Source: Ruminococcus sp. (GTDB lineage: Bacteria > Bacillota > Clostridia > Oscillospirales > Ruminococcaceae). From it: DNA of 64,000 nucleotides. The translations under genes were made by a program, and so were the position numbers. Shown one piece after another: positions 14,427-23,822 of the stretch (positions within the stretch are counted from its first letter, which is position 1; every line of letters starts with the position of its first letter). Under the pieces are notes generated by a model that worked only from the letters and a program-made list of their open reading frames with translations, did no database searches and was not told the origin of the DNA. The DNA lies in NCBI GenBank assembly GCA_017542125.1, contig JAFXXU010000066.1:1-64000 (forward strand). The letters are read 5' to 3'.

Positions 14427-15371
14427 ATGCAGAGCATTCACGACGAGCAGAACGATCCTGTGATCTCCGATGCCGAAGCCTCCGGGACTGTGTCCGATGA
14501 AGCTGCCGCAAACGCCTCCGAAAGCAAGCCGCGGCTGAGTATTTCCAAAACCGTTGCACTGGTCTGCGCCGCGATAGTGCTTGTCGCTCTGGGTGCGGGG
14601 ATAATGGCTCGCTATATCTCAGGCCGCCCCGAGAAAGTGCGCATTTTCGAGGCCGAGACCTCCGGTGCCGGTATCTCCTCCGTGATATCAAGCACGGTAA
14701 AAGAGAAGGTCACAACTGCTTCGGAAAGGGCTGTTCCCGCAGCTGTTACTACCGTCCCCGTCACTTCTGCCGATGTTCCCGAGACAGCAGAAACGGTGTC
14801 TTACTCTTTCCCCGCCGACCTCAATACGGCCTCCGCGGAGATGCTCTCTTCGGTGAACGGGATCAACAGATCGGTGGCGGAGAGTATCGTCAGTTATCGC
14901 ATAAAAACAGGAATTATTCACAGTTATGAAGAGCTTCTTGATATCTACGGCATCGGTGAGCGGACGCTGAACGTTATCAGGGAGTATTTTTATATCTCCG
15001 CGGAGGACCTCATCCCCGTGACCTCCTCCGTGACCGAAAAAGTCACCGCTGCCAAGACGGAAAAGACCTCGAAACAGACGACGGCTAAGGAAACCAGGAC
15101 CTCCCGGCAGACAAGCCCGGCCGCCGAGACCGTTACCGAGCCGCCCAGAGAGCCCCGGAAGATCAACCTCAATTCCGCGACCGCAGAGGAGCTTGCCGAC
15201 GCCCTCCTGATCGACCTTGAGCTGGCCGAAAAGGTCATCACCCACCGGGATCTGATCGGAGGCTTTGCGGATCCCCGCGAGGTGATGAACGTCCCCGAAT
15301 TCTCACGGGAGCTGTTCACCAGGCTGTTCGATTATATGACCCTCGGAGAAGAGACGGAGCAGACAGAATAG
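14427..15371 (+). CDS. Membrane-anchored protein with two helix-hairpin-helix (ComEA-like) domains
   Basis: A 314-residue protein with a cytoplasmic N-terminus (about 1-45), one membrane helix (about 46-68, VALVCAAIVLVALGAGIMA), a Thr/Ser/Val-rich spacer, and a first HhH pair (about 128-190: ADLNTASAEMLSSVNGINRS; IYGIGERTLNVI). A Thr/Lys/Glu-rich linker leads to a second HhH pair (about 247-305: KINLNSATAEELADALLIDL; NVPEFSRELFTRL). ComEA proteins bind DNA outside the membrane during uptake, but they usually have a single pair, and no comEC is nearby. AAAGGAGG stands 8 bases before the ATG. The duplication is the odd feature. Confidence 0.8.
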   Translation: MQSIHDEQNDPVISDAEASGTVSDEAAANASESKPRLSISKTVALVCAAIVLVALGAGIMARYISGRPEKVRIFEAETSGAGISSVISSTVKEKVTTASERAVPAAVTTVPVTSADVPETAETVSYSFPADLNTASAEMLSSVNGINRSVAESIVSYRIKTGIIHSYEELLDIYGIGERTLNVIREYFYISAEDLIPVTSSVTEKVTAAKTEKTSKQTTAKETRTSRQTSPAAETVTEPPREPRKINLNSATAEELADALLIDLELAEKVITHRDLIGGFADPREVMNVPEFSRELFTRLFDYMTLGEETEQTE

Positions 15372-15418
15372 CACCGTCTTTTTGTTTTCCCGGAGGCGTG
15401 TTCGTTCACAATAATCCC

Positions 15419-15447
15419 TTGATTTTCTGCCCGGGATGTGATATAAT
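15419..15447 (+). promoter_or_regulatory. Promoter of the CobW-like pair
   Basis: TTGATT (15419-15424), 17 bp, TATAAT (15442-15447) with an extended TG, about 40 bp before the ATG at 15488. No recognisable Zur or riboswitch site was found between. Confidence 0.65.
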
Positions 15448-15487
15448 AGTTGGGTATGAAATAAACCGTAAGGAAAGGAATCTCACT

Positions 15488-16672
15488 ATGACCAAAATAA
15501 CTATCTTCTCCGGCTTCCTCGGAGCCGGCAAGACCACACTCATCAAAAAGCTCATCGCCGACGGTTTCGACGGCGAGCAGCTCGTCCTTATCGAGAACGA
15601 GTTCGGCGAGATCGGCATCGACGGCGGCTTCCTCCGGGAGGCTGGCATCCAGATCACCGAGATGAACTCCGGCTGCATCTGCTGCTCACTTGTGGGCGAC
15701 TTCGGCAAGGCTCTTGAGCAGGTGCTGGAGCAGTATCACCCCGACAGGATCATCATCGAGCCCTCCGGCGTGGGCAAGCTCTCGGATGTCATCAGAGCCG
15801 TGCAGAATATCGGCTCGGAGGATGTTGTCCTCGACGGCTTCACCACCGTTGTTGACGCCAAGAAGTGCAAGATCTATCAGAAGAATTTCGGCGAGTTCTT
15901 CAACAATCAGATAACCTACGCCAGCTGCCTTATCCTCAGCCATACCGCCGGGCTCTCCCAGGAGAAGCTGGATGACGCCGTTGCCCGCCTGCGCACCCTC
16001 AACGATAAGGCGACCATCGTCACCACCGAGTGGGACGAGCTTTCCGGCAGCGCCATCGTAGAGGCTATGACTCAGAAGAATACCCTGGACGACGAGCTGG
16101 CCGAGCTGCTTGCAGAGGCAGAGCACGAGCATCATCACCACCACGACCACGATGAGGATGAACACGAGCACCACCATCATCACGATCACGACGAGGATGA
16201 ACACGAACATCACCATCATCACGACCACGATGAGGACGAGCACGAGCATCACCATCATCACGACCACGATGAGGACGAGCACCACCATCATCACGATCAC
16301 GATGAGGACGAGCACGAGCATCATCACGACCACGGCCCCGACTGCACCTGCGGCTGCCACGACCACGATCATCACCATCACCACGCCGACGACGTCTTCA
16401 CCAGCTGGGGTGCCGAGAGTGCTAAGAAGTTCACCAAGGAAGAGATCACAGCAGCTCTCGAGGCTCTGGGCGACGAGAGAAAGTACGGTCTGGTGCTCCG
16501 CGCAAAGGGCATCGTCCCCGCGCAGGACGGCAGCTGGATCCATTACGACTACGTTCCCGGCACCCCCGATGTAAGAACGGGCGCTGCGGGAGTAACAGGA
16601 AGGCTCTGCGTCATAGGCGCACAGATCAACGAGAAGGCTATCTCCGAGCTGTTCGGAGTCGAGGAGGCGTAA
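15488..16672 (+). CDS. CobW/COG0523 G3E GTPase with long His/Asp metal-binding repeat
   Basis: A 394-residue putative metallochaperone GTPase. The N-terminal G3E domain has Walker A GFLGAGKT (about 8-15), the ENEFGEIGIDG switch region, the metal-site motif CICC (about 63-66), and EPSG as Walker B. Residues about 214-285 are four 13-residue repeats of pattern EHEHHHHHDHDED, one 11-residue version and a partial one, then CTCGCHDHDHHHHH. The C-terminal CobW_C domain follows (about 300-394). The family handles zinc, cobalt or nickel; the repeat should store or capture such a metal. AGGAAAGGA precedes the ATG at 15488; the in-frame codons upstream lie across the promoter. The next gene starts 3 bases after the stop. 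Confidence 0.9.
   Translation: MTKITIFSGFLGAGKTTLIKKLIADGFDGEQLVLIENEFGEIGIDGGFLREAGIQITEMNSGCICCSLVGDFGKALEQVLEQYHPDRIIIEPSGVGKLSDVIRAVQNIGSEDVVLDGFTTVVDAKKCKIYQKNFGEFFNNQITYASCLILSHTAGLSQEKLDDAVARLRTLNDKATIVTTEWDELSGSAIVEAMTQKNTLDDELAELLAEAEHEHHHHHDHDEDEHEHHHHHDHDEDEHEHHHHHDHDEDEHEHHHHHDHDEDEHHHHHDHDEDEHEHHHDHGPDCTCGCHDHDHHHHHADDVFTSWGAESAKKFTKEEITAALEALGDERKYGLVLRAKGIVPAQDGSWIHYDYVPGTPDVRTGAAGVTGRLCVIGAQINEKAISELFGVEEA
16129..16325 (+). repeat. 39-bp tandem coding repeats (His/Asp-rich)
   Basis: Near-identical 39-bp units encode the His/Asp repeat of the CobW-like protein, with one shortened 33-bp unit. Slippage would change the number of metal ligands between strains. Confidence 0.85.
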
Positions 16673-16675
16673 GCG

Positions 16676-17632
16676 ATGCCCGCACCCGAGATAAGAATAC
16701 CCGTCTACCTGTTCACCGGATTTCTGGAGGCAGGAAAGACCACCTTTATCCAGCAGACGCTGAACGACCCCCGCTTCAACACAGGTGAAAAGACCCTTGT
16801 CCTGCTCTGCGAGGAGGGCGAGGAGGAGCTGGACACCTCGGTGATGTCCTCAAAGGATGTGACCGTCAGAGCGATCGAGGATAAATCGGAGCTTACAAAG
16901 GAAAACATCCTCCGTTTCTGCGACGAGGCGGATGCTCAGAGGATGCTGGTGGAGTACAACGGAATGTGGCAGCTCAAGGATCTCTTTGAGGCTCTGCCGG
17001 ACGACTTCGGAGTATATCAGGAGATGTGCTTTGCCGATGCAAACACCTACCTCTCCTTCAATCAGAATATGCGCTCTCTGGTGGTGGACAAGCTCCAGAC
17101 CGCCGAGCTGATCGTGTTCAACCGCTACTCTGACAGCATCCCCATGGAGGAGCTGCATAAGATATGCAGAGGTGTGAGCAGGGGGATAAACATCGCCTAC
17201 GAATACACCGACGGGCGTGTCAAGTACGATGATATAGAGGATCCCCTGCCCTTTGATGTGAACGCCGCCTCGATCACTCTCCAGGATACCGACTATGCCC
17301 TCTGGTACCGTGATCTTATGGAGGATCCGAAGAAATACGAGGGCAAGACTATGAGCTTCACGGGACTTGTGGCGGTAGACCCGAAATTCCCGGAGAACTG
17401 CTTTGCAGTAGGAAGGCACGTTATGACCTGCTGTGTTGAGGACATACAGTACATGGCAGTCGCCGCCGAATGGAGCGGAGCGAAGACACTTTCCTCCCGG
17501 GAATGGGTAAAGATCACGGGAAAGATCAGCTATGAGAAGAGCAAGCTGTACCGGGGCAAGGGACCTGTACTGAAAGTCACGGAAGTATCGAGAACATCGC
17601 CTCCGGCGCAGGAGGTAGCGACGTTCTACTGA
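16676..17632 (+). CDS. CobW-like GTPase fused to a DUF1980/YcgQ-like C-terminal domain
   Basis: A 318-residue protein. Residues 1-180 resemble a divergent G3E domain: Walker A is kept as GFLEAGKT, but the CxCC metal motif and the canonical guanine-specificity motif are not visible. Residues about 210-318 resemble the C-terminal domain of TIGR03943/DUF1980 (YcgQ-type) proteins: GKTMSFTGLVAVDPKFPENC, GRHVMTCCVEDIQYM, SREWVKITGKI. YcgQ-like proteins are normally encoded beside a permease (YcgR) and linked to zinc-related CobW genes. Here the domain is attached directly to a GTPase-like one. It is co-transcribed with the preceding His-rich CobW protein. Confidence 0.7.
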   Translation: MPAPEIRIPVYLFTGFLEAGKTTFIQQTLNDPRFNTGEKTLVLLCEEGEEELDTSVMSSKDVTVRAIEDKSELTKENILRFCDEADAQRMLVEYNGMWQLKDLFEALPDDFGVYQEMCFADANTYLSFNQNMRSLVVDKLQTAELIVFNRYSDSIPMEELHKICRGVSRGINIAYEYTDGRVKYDDIEDPLPFDVNAASITLQDTDYALWYRDLMEDPKKYEGKTMSFTGLVAVDPKFPENCFAVGRHVMTCCVEDIQYMAVAAEWSGAKTLSSREWVKITGKISYEKSKLYRGKGPVLKVTEVSRTSPPAQEVATFY

Positions 17633-17657
17633 GCAACGATCCAAGCGAAACGTCACA

Positions 17658-17715
17658 GCACAAAGCAAAATAGACCGCGGTTCCAAGGGCGCGGTCTATT
17701 TTGCTTTGTGCCTTG
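17658..17715 (+). terminator. Terminator of the CobW-like operon
   Basis: The perfect 22-bp arms at 17658-17679 and 17690-17711 enclose the loop GTTCCAAGGG. The right arm ends in GCTTTGTGCCTTG, a motif found again near 36641, 56939 and (inverted) 62187. Confidence 0.75.
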
Positions 17716-17750
17716 TAACAAGAATGTTCGTCTCTCACTAAAATTTCTTC

Positions 17751-17779
17751 TTGCATTTTTCTATGAATTGTAGTATAAT
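17751..17779 (+). promoter_or_regulatory. Promoter of the DUF1846 gene
   Basis: TTGCAT (17751-17756), 17 bp, TATAAT (17774-17779), about 58 bp before the ATG at 17838. Confidence 0.6.
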
Positions 17780-17837
17780 ATATAGGTGAAAATTTTGCCC
17801 CGTGTATCGGGGAGCTAAAGATCGGAAGGATTGTCTG

Positions 17838-19307
17838 ATGAGTAAGGGAATTGTTGGCTTTGATAACGATAAGTATCTGAAAATGCAGTCGGAGCATATC
17901 CGCGAAAGAATACATAGTTTCGGCGGTAAACTCTACCTCGAGTTCGGCGGTAAGCTCTATGACGACTACCACGCCTCCCGCGTGCTGCCCGGCTTTAAAC
18001 CCGACTCTAAACTCCAGATGCTGCTCCAGCTGAAGGATGAAGCCGAAATAGTCATTGTTATCAATGCCGCCGATATCGAAAAGAATAAGATCAGAGGCGA
18101 CCTCGGTATCACCTATGACGTCGATGTCCTCAGATTATATAATGTGTTTACAAGGATAGGCCTCTTCGTCAGCGCCGTCGTGCTCACCCAGTATGAGGGC
18201 CAGCGCTCCGCCGATGCCTTCCAGAAGCGCGTCGAGGCGCTGGGCGTTAAGGTGTATCACCATTACCCCATCAACGGCTACCCCTCTAACCTCGAGCTTA
18301 TCATGAGCGATGAGGGCTACGGCAAGAACGATTATATCGAGACCACCCGCAGACTGGTCGTTATAACCGCCCCCGGTCCCGGAAGCGGAAAAATGGCTAC
18401 CTGCCTCTCGCAGCTCTACCACGAGAACAAGCGCGGCATCGACGCCGGCTACGCCAAGTTCGAGACCTTCCCCATCTGGAACCTGCCGCTGCGCCACCCC
18501 GTCAACCTGGCCTACGAGGCTGCCACCTCCGACCTCAACGACGTGAATATGATAGACCCCTATCACCTTGACGCCTACGGCAAGACCACCGTTAACTATA
18601 ACAGAGATGTGGAGATCTTCCCCGTCCTCAACGCTATGTTCCAGAGGATACTGGGCGAGTCGCCCTACAAGTCCCCCACGGATATGGGCGTAAATATGGC
18701 AGGCAACTGCATCGTTGACGACGAGGCTGTCTGCGAGGCTGCTAAGGAGGAGATCGTCCGCAGATACTATACCGCCCTTTGCGGACGCAAGAAGGGCAAG
18801 ACCTCCGACGACGAAATCTACAAGCTGGAGCTTCTGATGAATCAGGCAGGCGTGAGCACCGCCGACAGAGGCTGCGTTGCCCCCGCTCTTGAAAAGGAAC
18901 AGCAGACCGGCGCTCCCGCTGCTGCTATGGAGCTCCCCGACGGCACGATCATCACCGGCAAGACCTCAAACCTGCTGGGCGCGGTATCGGCGCTGCTGCT
19001 CAATGCTCTGAAGCATTTCGGCGGCATCGACGACGAGGTGCTGCTTATGTCCCCCGAGGTCATCGAGCCCATCCAGGATCTTAAGATCAACCACTTCGGC
19101 AGCAGCAACCCCTGCCTCCACACCGATGAGACGCTTATCGCTCTGGCGATCTGCGCCACCAGCGACACAAACGCCAAAACCGCCCTCGACCAGCTGGAAA
19201 AGCTCCGCGGCTGCGAGGTGCATTCCACCGTTATCCTCTCCCCTGTTGACGAGAGGACCTTCAAGAGGCTGGGCGTAAATCTCACCTGCGAGCCCAAGTT
19301 CAGCTGA
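17838..19307 (+). CDS. DUF1846 (UPF0371) family protein
   Basis: A 489-residue protein matching the full length of the DUF1846 family, widespread in Firmicutes and of unknown biochemical role. Family hallmarks are KGIVGFDNDKYLKMQSEHI at the N-terminus, KLYLEFGGKLYDDYHASRVL, the nucleotide-binding-like segment ITAPGPGSGKMATCLSQLYH (about 180-200), and HPVNLAYEAATSDLNDVNMI. It is predicted to be cytosolic. The ATG at 17838 follows GGAAGGA by 7 bases; the twelve in-frame codons upstream have no ribosome site. Monocistronic between a promoter and a clear terminator. Confidence 0.9.
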   Translation: MSKGIVGFDNDKYLKMQSEHIRERIHSFGGKLYLEFGGKLYDDYHASRVLPGFKPDSKLQMLLQLKDEAEIVIVINAADIEKNKIRGDLGITYDVDVLRLYNVFTRIGLFVSAVVLTQYEGQRSADAFQKRVEALGVKVYHHYPINGYPSNLELIMSDEGYGKNDYIETTRRLVVITAPGPGSGKMATCLSQLYHENKRGIDAGYAKFETFPIWNLPLRHPVNLAYEAATSDLNDVNMIDPYHLDAYGKTTVNYNRDVEIFPVLNAMFQRILGESPYKSPTDMGVNMAGNCIVDDEAVCEAAKEEIVRRYYTALCGRKKGKTSDDEIYKLELLMNQAGVSTADRGCVAPALEKEQQTGAPAAAMELPDGTIITGKTSNLLGAVSALLLNALKHFGGIDDEVLLMSPEVIEPIQDLKINHFGSSNPCLHTDETLIALAICATSDTNAKTALDQLEKLRGCEVHSTVILSPVDERTFKRLGVNLTCEPKFS

Positions 19308-19319
19308 ACAGAACAGCAA

Positions 19320-19349
19320 AGACCCGAAGAGCGATCTTCGGGTCTTTTT
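19320..19349 (+). terminator. Terminator of the DUF1846 gene
   Basis: AGACCCGAAGA/TCTTCGGGTCT with a 4-base loop and a T-run; it lies between convergent genes. Confidence 0.85.
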
Positions 19350-19362
19350 GTGTTACGGGGTA

Positions 19363-21204
19363 TCAGCTTTTCTTGCTGTCGGTCTTTGAGGCGTCGTCCT
19401 TTTTACTGCTGTCGGACTTGCTCTCCGTCTTGGAAGAGTCGGCCTTCTTGCTGTCATCGGACTTACTCTCCGTCTTGGAAGAGTCATCCTTCTTGCTGTC
19501 ATCGGTCTTGCTCTCCGTCTTGGAGGTGTCATCTGACTTGCTGCTTTCGTCCTTCTTTTCGGCCTCGGCCTTCTTGGCGGCTTCCTCAAGGTCGGCAGCC
19601 ACAGCCTTCAGGTCGGGCAGCTTCTCACGGGTAACGGTGATATCGTTGGAGTAGAAGGCGATAAGATCGGCCTCCTTATTATAATCGGGATTGATGGAGG
19701 CGTCCTCGGTGAGCAGATAGCTGCCTCCCCACTGGCCTACGCAGCTCCAGAGAGCGTGGCGGTCCGCCATTGACTGTATGGAGGGGGTGGTGCCGCACTC
19801 GCTCATCATTATGGGCTTCTTGGCGCTGATGTTCCGCAGAGCTATAAGTCTTTCGGGATGACCCGTCAGGTTGCCCTTGTCATAGATGTCGGCGGAGATT
19901 ATATCGCACTTCTTGTCGCCCACATACCACTCGGCATTCTGTGCCGACCATACCCAGATGAGGTTATGCAGATCGTGGTACTGGGTCTGGCGCTTGTAGA
20001 GCAGATCCCACAGCCACTTGTAGGAGGCCTTGTCGTGGCCCCACCAGAAATAGCCGTTTGAAGCCTCGTGCAGCGGCCTCCAGATAACGGCGACGCCGTT
20101 GTCCCGGAGCTCTGCCAGCTTGGCCGAGATCTTATCTATATCCTTGACGATGGCAAGGCACTCATCCGAGATCTTCTTGTCCTTGTGGAGCTCTTCAAGC
20201 TCTTCAATGGTAAGGGTGGCTATATCCTCCTTGGTGACAGCCTTTGACAGGTCGAAATCCGTCTCGTCGGAGTAATAGCTCTTGCCGCCGATGGGGTCGA
20301 TCCAGTGCCACATATAGGCGGTGAGGCCGCCCTCCCCTGCCCAGCGCAGGGCGTATTCTATCTCGTTCTCGCCCATTATCATATCCTGGGTAAAGGGCAT
20401 CAGATCACCGAAGCGTACGGCGGCGTTGCGCCCCGTGAGCTCGTATATCTTCCGGGTCTCGGTCAGGGTGCCGACGGTGTCGTGCTGGCCTGTGAGCACC
20501 TGCTTGCCGAAGCTCTGGCAGATGTATGAATAGAGCGCCTGAGCGTTATAATCGGCCTCGGGGTCGATGAGCTTGCCGGATAACGGCTGGAGGCTCAGAT
20601 CCCTGACCTCGGTGCTTGCGGCTGCGGAGGCATAGTCGAAGTCAATAACTCCATCGCTGACGGTCAGCGCCAGCTTGACGGTGCCCTTTTCAAGATAGAT
20701 GTTCGAGAATGTGACCAGCGCGAACTTATCGTCGTCGGCAACGCTGAAATCACCGATATGGGAGGCATTGACGTTTAAGGAGCAGCTGTTCTTCTTGGCG
20801 GATGCCACCGCTACCGAGATATTGTAATACTGGCTCTCGGGAGCTTCAAAGCTCAGCTCCACGCCGCCCTCCTTGTCTATCCCGGAGACGTAGCCCTCGC
20901 CGGAGAAGGCCTCTCTTTCCTTCTTGACCTCGGCCTTGCCGGAGATAGCCCCCTCCTCAGCCTCAACAGTGGTCTCAAACTCCGTAAAGGGGAGATCCTG
21001 CGCGGTTATCTTTGCATCCTCGGATGAGGTAATCAGCGGCTCGGGGGCAGTTTCCGCCTCTGACGCCACCGAAGTGACCGTGGTGGTTACCGCATCGGTC
21101 TCCTTGGGGTCGGGGATGGTCTCGTTTTCCTTGATCTTGTTCCCGCAGCCCGTAAGAGTCACCGCAGCAGCCGCGGCTAACGCGGCGAGCTTGTTGATCT
21201 TCAT
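19363..21204 (-). CDS. GH26 beta-mannanase lipoprotein
   Basis: A 613-residue secreted lipoprotein (lipobox LTGC, Cys20). A low-complexity linker leads to a beta-sandwich carbohydrate-binding-like domain (about 78-205; GEGYVSGIDKEGGVELSFEA) and a GH26 catalytic domain (about 225-520). The family motifs are visible: KQVLTGQHD, YMWHW, the acid/base glutamate in WRPLHEASNGYFWWG, WVWSAQ, and the nucleophile glutamate in MSECGTTPS. It should cleave beta-1,4-mannan or glucomannan at the cell surface. The C-terminus (about 540-613) is a repetitive Lys/Ser/Asp/Glu tail. It is the second gene after GH95 and shares its promoter. Confidence 0.9.
   Translation of the reverse strand: MKINKLAALAAAAAVTLTGCGNKIKENETIPDPKETDAVTTTVTSVASEAETAPEPLITSSEDAKITAQDLPFTEFETTVEAEEGAISGKAEVKKEREAFSGEGYVSGIDKEGGVELSFEAPESQYYNISVAVASAKKNSCSLNVNASHIGDFSVADDDKFALVTFSNIYLEKGTVKLALTVSDGVIDFDYASAAASTEVRDLSLQPLSGKLIDPEADYNAQALYSYICQSFGKQVLTGQHDTVGTLTETRKIYELTGRNAAVRFGDLMPFTQDMIMGENEIEYALRWAGEGGLTAYMWHWIDPIGGKSYYSDETDFDLSKAVTKEDIATLTIEELEELHKDKKISDECLAIVKDIDKISAKLAELRDNGVAVIWRPLHEASNGYFWWGHDKASYKWLWDLLYKRQTQYHDLHNLIWVWSAQNAEWYVGDKKCDIISADIYDKGNLTGHPERLIALRNISAKKPIMMSECGTTPSIQSMADRHALWSCVGQWGGSYLLTEDASINPDYNKEADLIAFYSNDITVTREKLPDLKAVAADLEEAAKKAEAEKKDESSKSDDTSKTESKTDDSKKDDSSKTESKSDDSKKADSSKTESKSDSSKKDDASKTDSKKS
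19385..19560 (-). repeat. Tandem repeats encoding the Lys/Ser/Asp tail of the GH26 protein
   Basis: At least three units near 45 bp encode SKTESKSDDSKK-like blocks. They are highly charged and probably unstructured; the copy number is likely variable. Confidence 0.7.
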
Positions 21205-21227
21205 AGAATCACCTTTGATTAGTTATA

Positions 21228-23522
21228 TTATAGTTTTGGGATCAGCTTGTAGTTTTTCCCGGCCCCGGCGGGGAAGGTAAGAGCTCCGCCGGCATATTCG
21301 CCGGAGATCTCCGCACCCTCGCAAAGCACCCTGCTGCCCTCAGGGCATACAACGGTGCAGCTGCCGTCGGCAGAGGCAGATATCTCAGCCCCGGTGAGCC
21401 TCCCCCCGCTCCACTCAGCGGAGACGGTAAAGCCCCCTCGGGCTCTCAGCCCGGTGAAGGAGCCCTCGCCCCACATTTTCGGGAGCGCAGCCAGCAGCTC
21501 TATCTCGCCGCTGTGGGATTGGATCAGAGCCTCGGCTATGCCTGCCGAGCCGCCGAAGTTCCCGTCGATCTGGAAAGGCGGGTGCATATCGAAGAGGTTG
21601 CGGCTGGTGGAGTGTGCAAGCAGCGCCGTGATATTCTCAAGGAGCTTTTCGCCGTCACCCAGCCTTGCCCAGTGGTTTATTATCCAAGCTCTTGACCAGC
21701 CGGTATGCCCGCCGCCGTGGAAGAGCCTGCGCTCCAGGGTGGCTCTTGCCGCCGCTGCCAGCTCGGGGGTCTTCCGGCGGGAGATCATATCCGCGGGATA
21801 GAGTGCGAAGAGCTGTGAGATATGCCGGTGCCCCGGCTCAGCCTCGTCATAGTCCTCGGCCCACTCCTTGATCTGACCGTATTTGCCGATCTCGGGCTTG
21901 GGGAGCTTCTCTCTCATGGAGCGGAGCAGCCCCGCATATTCCTCCCGCTCACCCAGTATCTCCGAAGCCTCGATCACCGCCGTGAACAGCTCATAGATTA
22001 TCTGACTGTCCATTGACGGCCCCTGGCAGAGGGAGCCTCTGGTGCCGCTTTCGGTTATATAGGTGTTCTCGGGAGATACCGAGGGTGAGGTCACCAGCCT
22101 GCCCTTGCTGTCCTCGATGAGGAAGTCCACAAAGAACCTTGCCGCCTCGCAGAGGGTATCGAACTTCTCTTTGAGGAAAGCCTTGTCCCCGGTAAAGCGG
22201 TAATGCTCCCAGATATGCAGGCAGAGCCACGCCGCACCCATAGGCCACTGGGTCCCCGGCATCCAGAGATCCTGGGGAGCGGTATCGCCCCAGATGTCGG
22301 TGTTGTGGTGGCAGACGAAGCCGCCGCAGCCGTACATCACCTTAGCAGTCTCCCTGCCGTTCTCCCGCATACGCTCGATATGGTCGAACAGCGGTGTGTG
22401 CAGCTCGGGGAGCCCGCAGATCTCGGTGCCCCAGTAGTTCATCTCGGTGTTGATGTTCACCGTGAACTTGCAGCCCCAGGCAGGCCACATATCCTTGTTC
22501 CATATTCCCTGGAGATTGGTGGGCAGCGTGCCCTCGCGGCTGGCCGCGATCAGCAGATACCGCCCGAAGTTGAAATAGAGCTCGGTGAGCTTGTTATCCG
22601 GCTTGCCCTCCTTGACGAGAGCCAGCCTTTCATCGGTGGGCAGGGAGCTCCCGCCCTCGCTGTTATCTTCAAGTGAGATCTCACATCTCGAATAGAGCCT
22701 GCGGTAGTCCTCCAGATGAGCAGCGAGAAGCTCGTCCCAGCTCCTGGCAGCCGCAGCCTCGGCATCGTACACCGCCTGACCCTTGTGATCCTCCTGACGG
22801 AAGCTGGTCTGTGCGGATATTGTTATCATCAGCTCGTCGCAGCCCTCACATTCAAGGAAGCTGCCGTAGGGGCGTATCCTGCCGCCCTTGCCCACGGCTT
22901 TGAGGCAGGCCGAGAATGCGATCCCGTCAGCGCCGCCCTCCGCTCCGTAAAGCAGGATGCGGTCACCCTCGGGAGTGTTGTCGTCAAAGTAATCATCCCT
23001 GCCGTCCAGGCGCAGCCTTACGCTCACCGACTCGGGAGCCGAGGCGGTCATGCGGATCACCATTACCTGATCCGGCTCGGAGATGAAGGCCTCACGCCTG
23101 TAATCCACGCCCCCCGCCGAATACTCGGTAACACAGAGGGCATCTCTCAGATCCAGGGAGCGCTCCTTGAACTCGCACTCGCCGTGGACGTAGTCAATTA
23201 TGTTAAGGTCGCAGAGGGGCATATAGTGCCGCTGATTGACCGGCGTTCCGCAGAAGGCATCCCTGACGATATCCTCCGCCTCGGAGATCTTCTCCTCCGC
23301 CAGCAGCTCCCGGACGGTATCCAGGTGCGCAAGCGCAGAGCGGTTGTTTCTCTTTCTGGGTCCCCCCGACCAGAGGGAATCCTCATTGAGGCAGATACGT
23401 TCGTAAAGCGGCTGAGAGAACACCATCGCGCCGATGCGCCCGTTGCCCAGCGCCAGAGCGTCGTTCCAATCCTCCGCAGGGAAGGTGTACCATAGGGTAT
23501 GAGAGGGGTGTTTGTCAATCAT
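21228..23522 (-). CDS. GH95 alpha-L-fucosidase (or related alpha-galactosidase)
   Basis: A 764-residue glycoside hydrolase of family 95. It starts with the beta-domain motif [20 protein letters not shown] (about 8-27) and has the (alpha/alpha)6 barrel segments [65 protein letters not shown], and [14 protein letters not shown]. It contains no signal peptide, so it probably acts in the cytoplasm on imported oligosaccharides. ATG 23522 follows GGAGG by 6 bases; the annotated frame extends 8 codons further but across the ribosome site. It lies upstream of and in the same transcript as the GH26 gene. Confidence 0.9.
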   Translation of the reverse strand: MIDKHPSHTLWYTFPAEDWNDALALGNGRIGAMVFSQPLYERICLNEDSLWSGGPRKRNNRSALAHLDTVRELLAEEKISEAEDIVRDAFCGTPVNQRHYMPLCDLNIIDYVHGECEFKERSLDLRDALCVTEYSAGGVDYRREAFISEPDQVMVIRMTASAPESVSVRLRLDGRDDYFDDNTPEGDRILLYGAEGGADGIAFSACLKAVGKGGRIRPYGSFLECEGCDELMITISAQTSFRQEDHKGQAVYDAEAAAARSWDELLAAHLEDYRRLYSRCEISLEDNSEGGSSLPTDERLALVKEGKPDNKLTELYFNFGRYLLIAASREGTLPTNLQGIWNKDMWPAWGCKFTVNINTEMNYWGTEICGLPELHTPLFDHIERMRENGRETAKVMYGCGGFVCHHNTDIWGDTAPQDLWMPGTQWPMGAAWLCLHIWEHYRFTGDKAFLKEKFDTLCEAARFFVDFLIEDSKGRLVTSPSVSPENTYITESGTRGSLCQGPSMDSQIIYELFTAVIEASEILGEREEYAGLLRSMREKLPKPEIGKYGQIKEWAEDYDEAEPGHRHISQLFALYPADMISRRKTPELAAAARATLERRLFHGGGHTGWSRAWIINHWARLGDGEKLLENITALLAHSTSRNLFDMHPPFQIDGNFGGSAGIAEALIQSHSGEIELLAALPKMWGEGSFTGLRARGGFTVSAEWSGGRLTGAEISASADGSCTVVCPEGSRVLCEGAEISGEYAGGALTFPAGAGKNYKLIPKL

Positions 23523-23554
23523 AGCGATCCTCCGTTTCGGGTACATATATAGTC

Positions 23555-23583
23555 ATTATAACACATTTCTCCGGTCAAGTCAA
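23555..23583 (-). promoter_or_regulatory. Promoter of the GH95-GH26 operon
   Basis: On the minus strand, TTGACT (23583-23578), 17 bp, TATAAT (23560-23555), about 33 bp before the ATG. Confidence 0.65.
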
Positions 23584-23822
23584 ATCTTTTTGAAATATGC
23601 ACCGCAAGGAAAGTTGATATGCAGTAAAGCATATGGGATATGCCCCGGGGACTATAAACCGCAGGGGTTTCAAGGTAAAGATGACAGCCCCGGAATCTGC
23701 CGAAAAATCGGGGGTTGGCAGGCTTTTCCAAAGCGCTGCTATCGGTTTAAACAAAATAATCAGGTTTATTAGTATAATATCGACAAAAAGCATTTTTTTA
23801 TTTGAAATGTTTGTTAAAACAC
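23584..23822. other. Intergenic region between divergent GH95 and hydrogenase operons
   Basis: About 240 bp without gene, hairpin or repeat of note. Confidence 0.4.

Noticed and set aside
16129..16325. CRISPR-like appearance of regularly spaced repeats
   Set aside because: The repeats are contiguous and in frame within a CobW-type gene; there are no unique spacers and no cas genes.
15686..16543. Antisense frame opposite the His/Asp repeat, rich in Val/Met/Leu
   Set aside because: It is an artefact of the coding repeat (complement of His/Asp codons); no start signals.
22203..23495. Plus-strand open frames inside the GH95 gene
   Set aside because: They are shadows of a clearly recognisable glycoside hydrolase on the other strand.
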